A DNA stretch of 64,000 nt, from positions 62,001 to 126,000 of the forward strand of contig NZ_FXBA01000004.1 of assembly GCF_900177705.1 (NCBI RefSeq). Direction: 5' to 3'. The notes below the pieces were generated by a model. That model had not been told where the DNA came from and ran no database searches. It saw only the letters and a list, made by a program, of their open reading frames with translations. A program made the translations under genes and the position numbers. Source of the DNA: Fibrobacter sp. UWB15. GTDB taxonomy: Bacteria; Fibrobacterota; Fibrobacteria; Fibrobacterales; Fibrobacteraceae. This document shows, piece after piece, positions 16,042-25,147 of the stretch (its first letter is position 1; each line of letters begins with the position of its first letter).

Positions 16042-16866
16042 GTGAATCGTTTTTTAGACATATACCAGTTTACTCACTTCCGCAAGTTCTTGGAAGAATA
16101 CCAGGTTGCCCGCGCCAAAGAGGAGCCCAGTTTTACCCGTACTGAAATTTGCAACCTGCTCGGCCTCGAAAAGAGCCGCAGTTACTTTGCAGATGTTGTC
16201 AGGGGCAAAAAGGTTAGCCCCCGCATGGTGCAAAAATTTATTGAAATCCTGGAACTCGACAAAAAAGAAGCCAAATACTTCGAAACCCTGGTCGAACTGG
16301 ACCAGGCCAAAAACGAATCTATTCGTAACGCCGCGATGCAGGAGCTCTTGAAGCAGCACCCGAACCCGCAGCACATTTTAAACGAAGACGCCTACGACTA
16401 CTACAGCCACTGGTACAACAGCGCCCTTTTCGCAATCCTCGACGCCATGGACGTGGACGACGACATGACTCCGGTGCAAAAGCGTATATTCCCCAAGGTT
16501 CCGCTCGGAAAGCTCAAGGACTCGCTTGCACTCCTGGAGCGTCTCGGACTTGCACGCAAGAACGAAAACGGCTTCTGGAAGCCCACCAAAGAAAGTATCA
16601 GCAGCGGCCCCTACAACAACGCCGAACTCATCAAGCAATACCAACTGCAATGCTTCGAACTTTCGAAACAGGCCCTGATGACGCCGCCCAAGCAGCCGAC
16701 CGTCATGAGCACGCTCACCTTCAGCATTTCAAGTGACGCCTACAAGAAACTCGAGGCGGAGCTACAGGAATTCAAGGCGAAGGCAAGGCGCATTATTGGC
16801 GAAGACAAGGAACAAGCCGACGGCGTGTACCAAATGAATATTCACCTGTTCTCAAATTTGGAGTAA
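16042..16866 (+). CDS. TIGR02147 family regulator-like protein (DUF4423)
   Basis: 274 residues from a GTG start. Family hallmarks are MNRFLDIYQFTHFRKFLEEYQ at the N-terminus, a helix-turn-helix-like LLGLEKSRSYFADVVRGKKV (~40-60), YYSHWYNSALFAILDAMDV (~118-136) and a DUF4423 C-terminal half ending in a beta strand (YQMNIHLFSNLE). It aligns along its whole length with the protein at 579-1436. The expected role is a cytoplasmic transcription regulator, targets unknown. No Shine-Dalgarno is visible and a TATATT box ends 6 bases before the GTG, so the transcript may be leaderless. A lipoprotein gene begins 3 bases after its stop, repeating the arrangement seen at the left edge of the window. Confidence 0.88.
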   Translation: MNRFLDIYQFTHFRKFLEEYQVARAKEEPSFTRTEICNLLGLEKSRSYFADVVRGKKVSPRMVQKFIEILELDKKEAKYFETLVELDQAKNESIRNAAMQELLKQHPNPQHILNEDAYDYYSHWYNSALFAILDAMDVDDDMTPVQKRIFPKVPLGKLKDSLALLERLGLARKNENGFWKPTKESISSGPYNNAELIKQYQLQCFELSKQALMTPPKQPTVMSTLTFSISSDAYKKLEAELQEFKAKARRIIGEDKEQADGVYQMNIHLFSNLE

Positions 16867-16869
16867 ACC

Positions 16870-18417
16870 ATGACAAGACGAGAAATGACAAAATTTGCAA
16901 CGCTCGCCTTCTCCATGGCGACACTTTTCAGCGCATGCGCAATGCCCGAAGACAACGGGACCTCTACCGCAGGCGTGCTCACCGAAACCGAATCCGGACA
17001 CACCGTGGCTTTCGCCATTGAAGAAGATCTTGACCATGTCATGGTCCCCATGTCCGCCAAAAAATCGGGAACAGTCCAGTTTGCCCTGACAAAGATTGTA
17101 GACGGGAAAACCAAGTTAATGGATTCCGCCACTGTCGAATACGGGGATTACGCCGTATTCGAAGACATAACGGGCGCATACAGCGTTGTAGCAACCGTAA
17201 CCGGAATGGACGGCGAAAAAGACACGCTCTACGGCGTCGACATTTTGAAAAGGAACGATATCGACACCGTCGTGGTCGGAGTTCGAAAGCCAGCCACATT
17301 ACAGATTTCAACCGATTACAAGATTTGGGAAAATTCCGATTCTGTCAGTGTATTCGCCAAAGGCGACACGCTCTGCATTACAGGCACACTCGCTTGCAAG
17401 CAAATCACCAAAGAAGACATTAAACAAGGCTATATCACCCTCGGAAACATTCCGCTTTTCAACAATGGCGATGTTGCAAAGCAAATTGAGATTTCTAACG
17501 ACGAAGATTTCCGCGCTGTCGGAGTCACGCTGAACCTGAACGCCGGCGACACTCTGTTCGTTGACAACGTCTTGAGCATCAAACATCTCTACGACATCGA
17601 GCTTACCTTGCCGAAGTCAGACCTGTTCGATTCCCTGGGTGAATACTCGCTAGATTCGCTTATAGTGCCGATCCATTTCTGGTACGACAGCAAATCTTAC
17701 ATAAGAAGCGCCAGTTACTACACAGATAAATTTATTGATGCTCAGAATAACATTCTTCTTGGACCAAGATACAGCAGAGTGTTCGCAGAAGACTCCTTTT
17801 ACGCCTGGTATGTGATTCCCAAGATGGATTCCACAACCACTTTGACCGCATTCGAAGGAGATATCAACTGGGACAACGTTCCTAGTTCGTATGACCGCAT
17901 TCGCGAGTTCGTTTCTGAGCCCGTAACCGATTCTCTCCTTACGACCCGCAAGGTATTTACCGACAGCAGTTTCGCACTTTCGTTCTGGTTCGAACTGGAT
18001 AGTCTTGAAAAAGACGGTCGTCTGTTCTACTCGGGCACCGACAGCCTGGGCTTTGAAATCCGCCGCTGTGAAAAGGATTCCACCGCACTCTGCGCAAGAA
18101 TCTACAATGGCATCGATACGGTATCGACCGACTCTATCGAATACGGCAAGGCAAGCGTCATTGACGGCAAACGCCACCACTATTCATTCGTCATTCACAA
18201 AAAGCACCTGACGATTGCCATAGACGGCGAAACCGTTCGCGACACCGACCTCAAGCTTTCAACGGAATTCTTCAAACTCGAAGAAATCTACACCGGTAGC
18301 GCACCAGCGCAAGACGTAATGCTCTACTCCTTCGGCGATTTCATCAAGTACAAGAGCGACAAGAACTGGACCCGCCTCAAGGCCTGGCTCTACGCCTTCT
18401 ACGAAATGCAGAAATAA
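16870..18417 (+). CDS. Lipoprotein with LamG-like domain, partner of TIGR02147
   Basis: 515 residues. The signal ends in the lipobox FSAC (Cys ~18). A short spacer contains TAGVLTETESGH, almost the same motif as SAGILIETNTGN in the lipoprotein at the left edge. A region of beta-sandwich character follows (~30-130, carboxypeptidase-regulatory-like), then an unrecognised middle part with an internal Cys pair (DTLCITGTLAC), and a C-terminal ~160 residues resembling a LamG/concanavalin-type jelly roll (FALSFWFELDSLEKDGRLFY, HHYSFVIHKKHLTIAIDGE). LamG-like domains often bind carbohydrate or act as structural modules. It starts 3 bases after the regulator stop, so the pair is almost certainly cotranscribed. 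A surface ligand-sensing role is inference. Confidence 0.82.
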   Translation: MTRREMTKFATLAFSMATLFSACAMPEDNGTSTAGVLTETESGHTVAFAIEEDLDHVMVPMSAKKSGTVQFALTKIVDGKTKLMDSATVEYGDYAVFEDITGAYSVVATVTGMDGEKDTLYGVDILKRNDIDTVVVGVRKPATLQISTDYKIWENSDSVSVFAKGDTLCITGTLACKQITKEDIKQGYITLGNIPLFNNGDVAKQIEISNDEDFRAVGVTLNLNAGDTLFVDNVLSIKHLYDIELTLPKSDLFDSLGEYSLDSLIVPIHFWYDSKSYIRSASYYTDKFIDAQNNILLGPRYSRVFAEDSFYAWYVIPKMDSTTTLTAFEGDINWDNVPSSYDRIREFVSEPVTDSLLTTRKVFTDSSFALSFWFELDSLEKDGRLFYSGTDSLGFEIRRCEKDSTALCARIYNGIDTVSTDSIEYGKASVIDGKRHHYSFVIHKKHLTIAIDGETVRDTDLKLSTEFFKLEEIYTGSAPAQDVMLYSFGDFIKYKSDKNWTRLKAWLYAFYEMQK

Positions 18418-18418
18418 A

Positions 18419-19306
18419 TTACTCGCCCACGACGAGTTTCAAATAAAGTTCCTTCAATGCGTCGCCCCACAAATACATAAACGGGGCGGTCACAGCAAGG
18501 AACGGGCCAAAGGGAATCTGTCCGGCACCTTCGTCTTCCGCGTCATCTGCGGAAGCTTTTTTATTTTGTGAAGCCTTTTTAGCAGCCCTGCGTTCGGAAA
18601 TCTTTGCGTACGGCACCATAATGAGAATGCCAAGAATCGAAGCGACCACCAAGACTTCGACCGCGCGGGTCACACCCATAATCGCGCCAAAGCCGGCCAG
18701 CAACTTGACATCGCCGAAGCCCATGGCGGCCTTGTTCAGCACCTTGGTCGCCACCCAGCCGAGCAGGTAAAGTCCACCGCCCGCCGCGACGGCGCCCACG
18801 ATACTTTCAACCGGAGTCAATCCACCCGGAATAAACGAAATCACGAGACCCGCCACAATGCCGCCCACCGAAATGGAATCAGGAATTAATTTGTACTTAA
18901 AGTCAACCGCACTCACCGGATAAATGCCCAGCAGCAACCAGAAGAGCGCCAAGGCATCGGCCCAGACTTCAAGGTTCTGTACCGGGGCAGTAAAATTCGT
19001 GGTAAAGCCGGTAGCCGCATAAAGGGCGAGCGCCCCCAAAAGGCCACACAGGGATTCCCCGATGGGGTAAATGATACTGATAGGCTGCTTACAGCAAGCG
19101 CTTTTTCCTCTTAGAATAATCCAACCAATAATAGGCAAGTTGTAATACAGCGGAATATGCTTTTTGCACAAAGGACAGTGCGACGGCGGATTAATCAAGG
19201 AAATTCCGCGGGGCATGCGATACACAATCACGTTGTAAAAACTACCGACACAGGCTCCCAGCACAAAAAATACGGCTAGACTGTACCAAAGAGGGATTTC
19301 TTCCAT
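18419..19306 (-). CDS. Prepilin peptidase (A24 family)
   Basis: 295 residues from the ATG at 19306 (a longer frame to 19336 adds ten polar residues before the membrane segment). Family features are an N-terminal membrane helix, GSFYNVIVYRMPRG, a cysteine-containing cytoplasmic loop (CPLCKKH ... GKSACCKQPIS), GESLCG, and the two catalytic aspartates in AVDFKYKLIPDSI and MGFGDVKLLAGFGAIMG. The enzyme cleaves the short leader of type IV prepilins and type II pseudopilins at the membrane and may methylate the new N-terminus. In the loop the second Cys pair is SACC instead of CxxC. Its likely substrates include the four minor pilins at 46.7-56.9 kb. It is convergent with the LamG lipoprotein, one base apart. 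Confidence 0.93.
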   Translation of the reverse strand: MEEIPLWYSLAVFFVLGACVGSFYNVIVYRMPRGISLINPPSHCPLCKKHIPLYYNLPIIGWIILRGKSACCKQPISIIYPIGESLCGLLGALALYAATGFTTNFTAPVQNLEVWADALALFWLLLGIYPVSAVDFKYKLIPDSISVGGIVAGLVISFIPGGLTPVESIVGAVAAGGGLYLLGWVATKVLNKAAMGFGDVKLLAGFGAIMGVTRAVEVLVVASILGILIMVPYAKISERRAAKKASQNKKASADDAEDEGAGQIPFGPFLAVTAPFMYLWGDALKELYLKLVVGE

Positions 19307-19406
19307 AAAACAAGCTCCATCGGTGTAAATAATCACACACGCTTTTCAAATAAAAAAGATAGATTTAAAGTGTAAAAATTGTTTAGTATTTCATTGAGGA
19401 TGTGCT

Positions 19407-22400
19407 ATGCGTGTACCCCATTTTTTAACGTTTACCCTCGGCCTTAGCGTCATGCTAGCCTTTTTCGGCTGTTCCAGGGAATCTTCCGTCAAGGAAAACG
19501 TGAACCTGAAGAACAACCACTCCCGCGTATTCGCCTTCGACAAGCCCATTCCAGAGACTTTTATCGACTCCTTGGCAAACGCCCCGGTAAACGAAGCGGA
19601 TTCCATCCCGGACACGCTGACCGTAACCGTGAACGACACCGTGTACCTGATTGGCGTACTCCCCTACTTCGAAGACAAAATTTCAAGATACCAGTGGACA
19701 CTTACCAAAAAAGACGGCAAGGACACCAACATTATCGGCAGCAATGCAAAGCTGCAAACTTGGGCATACGCCAAGGCTGGACTTTACGAGCCTAAGTTCG
19801 TAGTCATCGACTACAACAACGCAACCGACACCGCAGGTACAGCCACCCGCAAAGCCTGGGTCAAGGTCATCGACACCAAGCCCGAGCTAGTTGTTCCCAA
19901 GGACACCCTTTGGACCAAGCATGACGGCGACATCACATTCCCCATTCTCGCAAGCGATTCCTTTGGAACCATTACAAGCGTCAAAGTCGATCTAGACGGC
20001 AGCGGTAAAGATTCTGCCAAGACATGGAAATACGAAACACGCGAAGACAGCGATTCACTCTATATCACCATCAAGAATAAAGACGCGAAAATCGATTCTC
20101 TCGGGAACCAGAAGATTTACGTAATCATCACCGATGACGACGACAACACCACTAAAGACAGCGTGTACTTGCATTTCAACCGCATTCCGCGACTCAAAAT
20201 CATTTACCCGCAAGACGGCGCACGCCACAACATTCATGACCGCTTCTACTTCTACTACGAAGGCGAAGACGAAGACAACCCGCAAGACCTCAAGTACTTC
20301 ATTTACGCACAGGAGGGCAAGAACGGACAGCCCCCGCAAAAAGCGTTTACCGACGACGACTTGATCGCAAAGGCTTTTACCTCGAACATTTTTGAACCCC
20401 GCGACAAGAACGACAGCAACATCATCACCTTAGTTAACTCAGGCAAGCAACTGACCGGCCGTATTTACTGGGACATGTACGCCACCGACGGCTACGACAT
20501 CGTAAGGCTCACCCGTATTTCGACAGGCGAAAACACCAGTCGTCCATGGATGTTCTACATCGGGGACCTGAGTTCCACTCAGGGAATATTCACCGGTACA
20601 GCCAAGTACCAGAGTCGCGACAACCACTCGGGAATCCGTATCGAATTCAGCAACGGCAACAAAACCTTTGAAGCAACCACCAACGAAAAGGGAAACTACA
20701 CCGTTAAAGTTGATGCGGGCAGGTACACAGCCACCGCCTCTAGCAACCTCAAGGAATACAACCACGTCAAGCTCGATTCGCTGGTTGTAGAAGAAGGCGG
20801 CACAAACCGCATGAACGAGATTGTACTGAAGGACACTGTAGCACCTTACCTGATTGTAAAGAACATCGACACGCTTACGACACGCCAATTCACCCAGAGC
20901 ATTTACGCTCGCGACCTGGGTTCTAGGCTCGACACGGTGACAGCGACCATTGACGGAAAAGCACAACAACTCAGTTGCAACAAGACCGACAGCAACTCCA
21001 TATTCAACTGCCCGCTGAACCTGAACGATTTGCTTGACGGCGACCACAAGTTCGTTTACAGCGCAAAAGACATCGCAGGCAACACCACGAAACTGGAACA
21101 AACCGTCACCATTAAGGCAACGAAGATTGCTCTGACCGTTAACGACGAAAAGAACGCCCGAATTGGTGTAAGCGAATCGCTCGTATTTACGGCGACTATC
21201 ACCGAAGCTATTCCTGCGCCCAAGAAGGTCGAATGGTCCTGGAACATTGACAATACCAAGAAAACAGTCGATGTCGATGAAAACGGCAAAGCAACTATCA
21301 CATACACTTACGATCAACTCAAAGATATCGCAACGGCAGGTAGCGAATACGTAATGACCGTATCTTACACCGAAAACGGCGCAAACGTGAGCACTCAGGT
21401 CAAATTCGGTATTCTAGGCGATGATCCCTCCATCATCTTTACGGAACCTGCATTCGATGACACCGTAAGCCTTAACGACGCAATCGCATTCAAAATTAAG
21501 ACCTACCCGGGCAAGGCCAGCACAAGCATGGTTGTCAAGTGGAACTGCTCCAATAGCAATAAACTGGCTGCCGGTTACGCCTGTCCTGCAGACGACACCA
21601 AGGAAGCAAACTTGGCTTACAATGCTGTAGGCACCTACATGATTACCGCAATCGTTACAGATCAAGACGGCAAAGAGGGGTCGGCCACCACCAAGATAAT
21701 TGTAATCAGCGACCCGCCGACAATTAATGCAACCACAGACAGCAAGACGAACGAATACAAGATCAACAGCATCGTCAACGTGAAGGCGTCTGCAAGCGAC
21801 AAGTTCGGCACCATCAACAAGATTGAATGGGGCTGCAGCAACGGAATGGTCAGCTTCGATTACAAGAAGGATATTGACCCGCCCACAGCATCGGTCAGCG
21901 ACATCAGCCTGCAGCTGACACTTCCGAGCGTCGAAGTCAATAACCACCGCTGCATCTTTAGGGCAACCGACGATGACGGAGAACAAGGTTTCGACACACT
22001 CACGTTCAAGACTCTGCTCGACTTGCCCACAGTACGCCTTGCTACTAAAAAAGACACCGTAAAGATTAACAGCGTTCAAAAAATCAAGGCAATCGCAAAT
22101 GACAAGCTGGGCTACATTGCTGAATACGCTTACGCCTGTAGCGACAACAAGTCCGAGCTTGCTAACCCCGATTGGAGTCTGATGAATGGTTCCGAAACGG
22201 AATTGCGCATGCCCTCGACCGCAACCAAGGCTTACTACTGCGTCGTTCAAGTCAAGGATGATGACGGCAATACAGCAAGGGACACCGCCGAATACACGAT
22301 TCTTTTAGGGCTTCCCACCGTAACAGCATACGCCAATTACACCAAGGTCACCATCAAGGACGTGATTGAACTGAACGCTCACGCCCAAGACTCCCTGGGT

Positions 22401-24689
22401 TCGCTGGTCAAGTACGAATGGGGCTGTGGCGGCGCAGAGGCTGCAAACATCGCCTTCAGCTATTCTTCTGCAACGACACCGCGCACAACCATGACTATGC
22501 CAGCAACCGCCCAAAACGGCTACCGCTGCATTGCCCGCGTCACCGATGACGACGGCAACACCGCCAAGGACACCGTCATCATCGACATTGTCCAGGCACC
22601 GCCAAAGGTAACTGTCGCAAGCAAGAATCTGACCGTTCGCGCCAACTTCAACATTACGCTGAACGCAACCGCGACTGACGACAACAAGTTGCCTTCTGAC
22701 CCAGGCGAAATCGTGAAACGTGAATGGAGTTGCGGATCCTTCGAAGGGGTCGAAAACAACTGGAAAACCGTCAGCTCTTTCGACACCGTTTGGAAAGCTC
22801 CGGCAGAACAGCAGCTTATCTGTATCGCCCAGGCAACTGACAATGACGGCAACACCGCAAGAGACACCATCAATATCGGCTACACCACTGAAATTCCGAT
22901 GCTTTGGGTCAAGGCCGATTCTATCTACGTGAACCCAGGTGACGAATTCCTTTTGGATGCAACGGTCAATTCCGCCTGGCAGGGTATTGACTGGTTCTCT
23001 TGGGAATGCGTTGACGCCTCTACTGGAAAAACCATGGAAAAGAGCGTACCCCAATACGACTACGAAGCTAACGGCAAGTCCTTCGCTATCGGAAAAGACT
23101 CCAGCTATTCCGAAAAGGGCAAGGATATGTACTGCATTATTTCTGCCCGCGAAACAAGCGGCAAGGACATTTTGAAAGACACCACCAAAGTAAAGATTCT
23201 CCAGCAACATCCGAAGGGAGTCATCACAGCCGCTGACACCGTTTACCTATGGAGCGGCGACGAATCGGTCGATGACGAAGCCCTGTACTTCTACACCGAA
23301 GAATGGGGCGGATTCAATTCCGTACTCGGTGAACTGGGCAAGAAAGATGCTCAAGACTTCTGGTGGCGATTCAGCAACGTTGACGGCAACTTCTACCAAG
23401 GCAACAAGGACGGTTCTCTCGATACAAATATTGCCGAATTCAACGCAGCCTTCCTCCGCAGCACGCACGAAGGCTCCATGACGATTTACCTTGATTACCG
23501 CGACAGTTCTACGACGACGCCTTCTACCGGGTTCTACAACCGTCACCGCGCTCCGGAAGTCAGCCGCAAGGTCTACTTCAGCAAGGCCTGGAGGAACCAA
23601 GGTAAAGACACCGTTATCGAGAAAACTTCTTCTACCGTGGCTCCGTCGCTTACAGTCGTAAACGATGTTCCCATGATTGCCTACGCTAACAACGACACCA
23701 AGGTGACTATCGCAAAACTCAGCAACAACACCTGGACAAGCGTCGGCACGATCAATACGGACAGTAAGATCAAGAAGGTTGGAACCGTCGCCCATGGCAA
23801 CGATCTCTATATCGGCGTCCTCGAAAGCAGCGGATCCCTGACCATTTACAGGTCCGCTAGCGGAACATCCGCTCCTGCCACGGTGGGTTCCGCTATCGCC
23901 AACGTGCTAGATGTCAAACTTGTGAGCAAGGCATCCGAGACAGCCCCCCACGCCGTGCTTATCAGTAAAGACCAAAAAATCTCCATGTACGACTACAATG
24001 GCACTGCCTGGGCAAAGAACGGCAACTTCAAAACGATTGACGGCGACTATAAATACAATAACCTGGACGCCGCCTTCAGCAGTGACGGAAAGCTTATCGT
24101 TATCGGCGTCACCACGACTTACGTTGTGTACTACGGTTACTACGCCGCAAACGACTACAGGCCTCTCGCCCGCGACGGATTCCGCGCCACCGATGTCGGA
24201 CTTGCAAAAATCGCTATTAACGGAAGCAAAATCCACATGGTGTTCAACAGCCGCGATGTGAACAATTACGGTCCGCGTATTACGACAGGCACTCTTGAAA
24301 CAAGCCGTATCAACTGGCCCAAGACCGGAGACAAGCTCACAAGCTACCCCATTGTGGAAGGTATTTTCGCCAACAACATTAACCTCGCGATCAATAACGG
24401 AGTCCTTTACGCAGCGCTCGACGACCGCGCCATCATTTCGCAGGTCAACGTTTACCGCTACGAAAACAACAAGTGGCATCTGCACGGTGAAAACCAGCTG
24501 CCTTACTTCAACACCGTCTTCTACGAAGACAACGGATACTACCTGCGCGGTCTGACTCCGGAACTTGCCTTTGACAAGAACGGAAAACTTTACCTATCGA
24601 TGCTTGCCCACGAAAACGCGGGCGGCGCAAATAACAACAACGGTCCGCTCGTCATGAAGTATGTGGCCGACAACTGGGAGATTAAATAA
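19407..24689 (+). CDS. Giant lipoprotein with tandem Ig/PKD-like repeats
   Basis: 1760 residues with lipobox FFGC (Cys ~22). Residues ~60-290 contain PKD-like beta domains; ~390-470 resemble a carboxypeptidase-regulatory fold (GIFTGTAKYQSRDNHSG). Between ~690 and ~1260 are six successive ~90-residue repeats, each with one Cys on an early strand (W.CS) and most with a second Cys in a motif like YRCIARVTDDDGNTAKDT. The spacing suggests a disulphide in each Ig-like unit. The C-terminal ~350 residues are strand-rich with regularly spaced short repeats (VVNDVPMIAYAN, VAHGNDLYIGVLES) and resemble a propeller. The protein is probably exported, lipid-anchored and extended, in a structural or adhesive role. 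No enzyme motif was seen. The next gene overlaps its stop by one base (TAATG). Confidence 0.82.
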   Translation: MRVPHFLTFTLGLSVMLAFFGCSRESSVKENVNLKNNHSRVFAFDKPIPETFIDSLANAPVNEADSIPDTLTVTVNDTVYLIGVLPYFEDKISRYQWTLTKKDGKDTNIIGSNAKLQTWAYAKAGLYEPKFVVIDYNNATDTAGTATRKAWVKVIDTKPELVVPKDTLWTKHDGDITFPILASDSFGTITSVKVDLDGSGKDSAKTWKYETREDSDSLYITIKNKDAKIDSLGNQKIYVIITDDDDNTTKDSVYLHFNRIPRLKIIYPQDGARHNIHDRFYFYYEGEDEDNPQDLKYFIYAQEGKNGQPPQKAFTDDDLIAKAFTSNIFEPRDKNDSNIITLVNSGKQLTGRIYWDMYATDGYDIVRLTRISTGENTSRPWMFYIGDLSSTQGIFTGTAKYQSRDNHSGIRIEFSNGNKTFEATTNEKGNYTVKVDAGRYTATASSNLKEYNHVKLDSLVVEEGGTNRMNEIVLKDTVAPYLIVKNIDTLTTRQFTQSIYARDLGSRLDTVTATIDGKAQQLSCNKTDSNSIFNCPLNLNDLLDGDHKFVYSAKDIAGNTTKLEQTVTIKATKIALTVNDEKNARIGVSESLVFTATITEAIPAPKKVEWSWNIDNTKKTVDVDENGKATITYTYDQLKDIATAGSEYVMTVSYTENGANVSTQVKFGILGDDPSIIFTEPAFDDTVSLNDAIAFKIKTYPGKASTSMVVKWNCSNSNKLAAGYACPADDTKEANLAYNAVGTYMITAIVTDQDGKEGSATTKIIVISDPPTINATTDSKTNEYKINSIVNVKASASDKFGTINKIEWGCSNGMVSFDYKKDIDPPTASVSDISLQLTLPSVEVNNHRCIFRATDDDGEQGFDTLTFKTLLDLPTVRLATKKDTVKINSVQKIKAIANDKLGYIAEYAYACSDNKSELANPDWSLMNGSETELRMPSTATKAYYCVVQVKDDDGNTARDTAEYTILLGLPTVTAYANYTKVTIKDVIELNAHAQDSLGSLVKYEWGCGGAEAANIAFSYSSATTPRTTMTMPATAQNGYRCIARVTDDDGNTAKDTVIIDIVQAPPKVTVASKNLTVRANFNITLNATATDDNKLPSDPGEIVKREWSCGSFEGVENNWKTVSSFDTVWKAPAEQQLICIAQATDNDGNTARDTINIGYTTEIPMLWVKADSIYVNPGDEFLLDATVNSAWQGIDWFSWECVDASTGKTMEKSVPQYDYEANGKSFAIGKDSSYSEKGKDMYCIISARETSGKDILKDTTKVKILQQHPKGVITAADTVYLWSGDESVDDEALYFYTEEWGGFNSVLGELGKKDAQDFWWRFSNVDGNFYQGNKDGSLDTNIAEFNAAFLRSTHEGSMTIYLDYRDSSTTTPSTGFYNRHRAPEVSRKVYFSKAWRNQGKDTVIEKTSSTVAPSLTVVNDVPMIAYANNDTKVTIAKLSNNTWTSVGTINTDSKIKKVGTVAHGNDLYIGVLESSGSLTIYRSASGTSAPATVGSAIANVLDVKLVSKASETAPHAVLISKDQKISMYDYNGTAWAKNGNFKTIDGDYKYNNLDAAFSSDGKLIVIGVTTTYVVYYGYYAANDYRPLARDGFRATDVGLAKIAINGSKIHMVFNSRDVNNYGPRITTGTLETSRINWPKTGDKLTSYPIVEGIFANNINLAINNGVLYAALDDRAIISQVNVYRYENNKWHLHGENQLPYFNTVFYEDNGYYLRGLTPELAFDKNGKLYLSMLAHENAGGANNNNGPLVMKYVADNWEIK

Positions 24690-25147
24690 TGAATATTGAA
24701 ATTGCTTCTATCTGTGACGCCGCTACCGCAAACGGAGCCGGCGGACGCTTGAATATTCTTGGAGCTTTTGACCGTATATTTGCAAAATTTCCGCTGGTGA
24801 TTCCGCAGTGTTCTACGGCGTTCCGCATTCGCTACGCCCGCAGCGAAGCCGGACTGCACGATCTGACACTCGTGTTCGAAGACGTTTGCGGCAAGCCGAT
24901 CGTGCCGCCCATGCAATCCAAAATTCCGCTGGAACCGGTGGCACAGGGCTTTGACACTGCCGCAGTGAACATGGTCCTTAACCTGCAGCGCTTCCAAATC
25001 GCGCGCCCCGACAAGTACATGATCCGTCTGCTCGTCGATGGCGAAGAACTCGTGAGCTTGCCGCTTTACGCACTCGAAGCCCCGCAGCAGGGCGGCCAGG
25101 CTCCGGACGCCCCAATCGCCCAAGGCGAACAGGACCTGCCGAACTAG
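24689..25147 (+). CDS. DUF6941 family protein
   Basis: 152 residues with no signal peptide. The N-terminus (MNIEIASICDAATANGAGG, RLNILGAFDRIFA) and the middle segment with FRIRYARSEAGLHDLTLVFE match the DUF6941 family of small, probably cytoplasmic beta-rich proteins of unknown function. The ATG overlaps the stop of the giant lipoprotein gene (TAATG), so translation is likely coupled. It ends in a Pro/Gln/Ala-rich tail and overlaps the convergent phosphopantetheinyl transferase gene by 4 bases. Confidence 0.78.
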   Translation: MNIEIASICDAATANGAGGRLNILGAFDRIFAKFPLVIPQCSTAFRIRYARSEAGLHDLTLVFEDVCGKPIVPPMQSKIPLEPVAQGFDTAAVNMVLNLQRFQIARPDKYMIRLLVDGEELVSLPLYALEAPQQGGQAPDAPIAQGEQDLPN

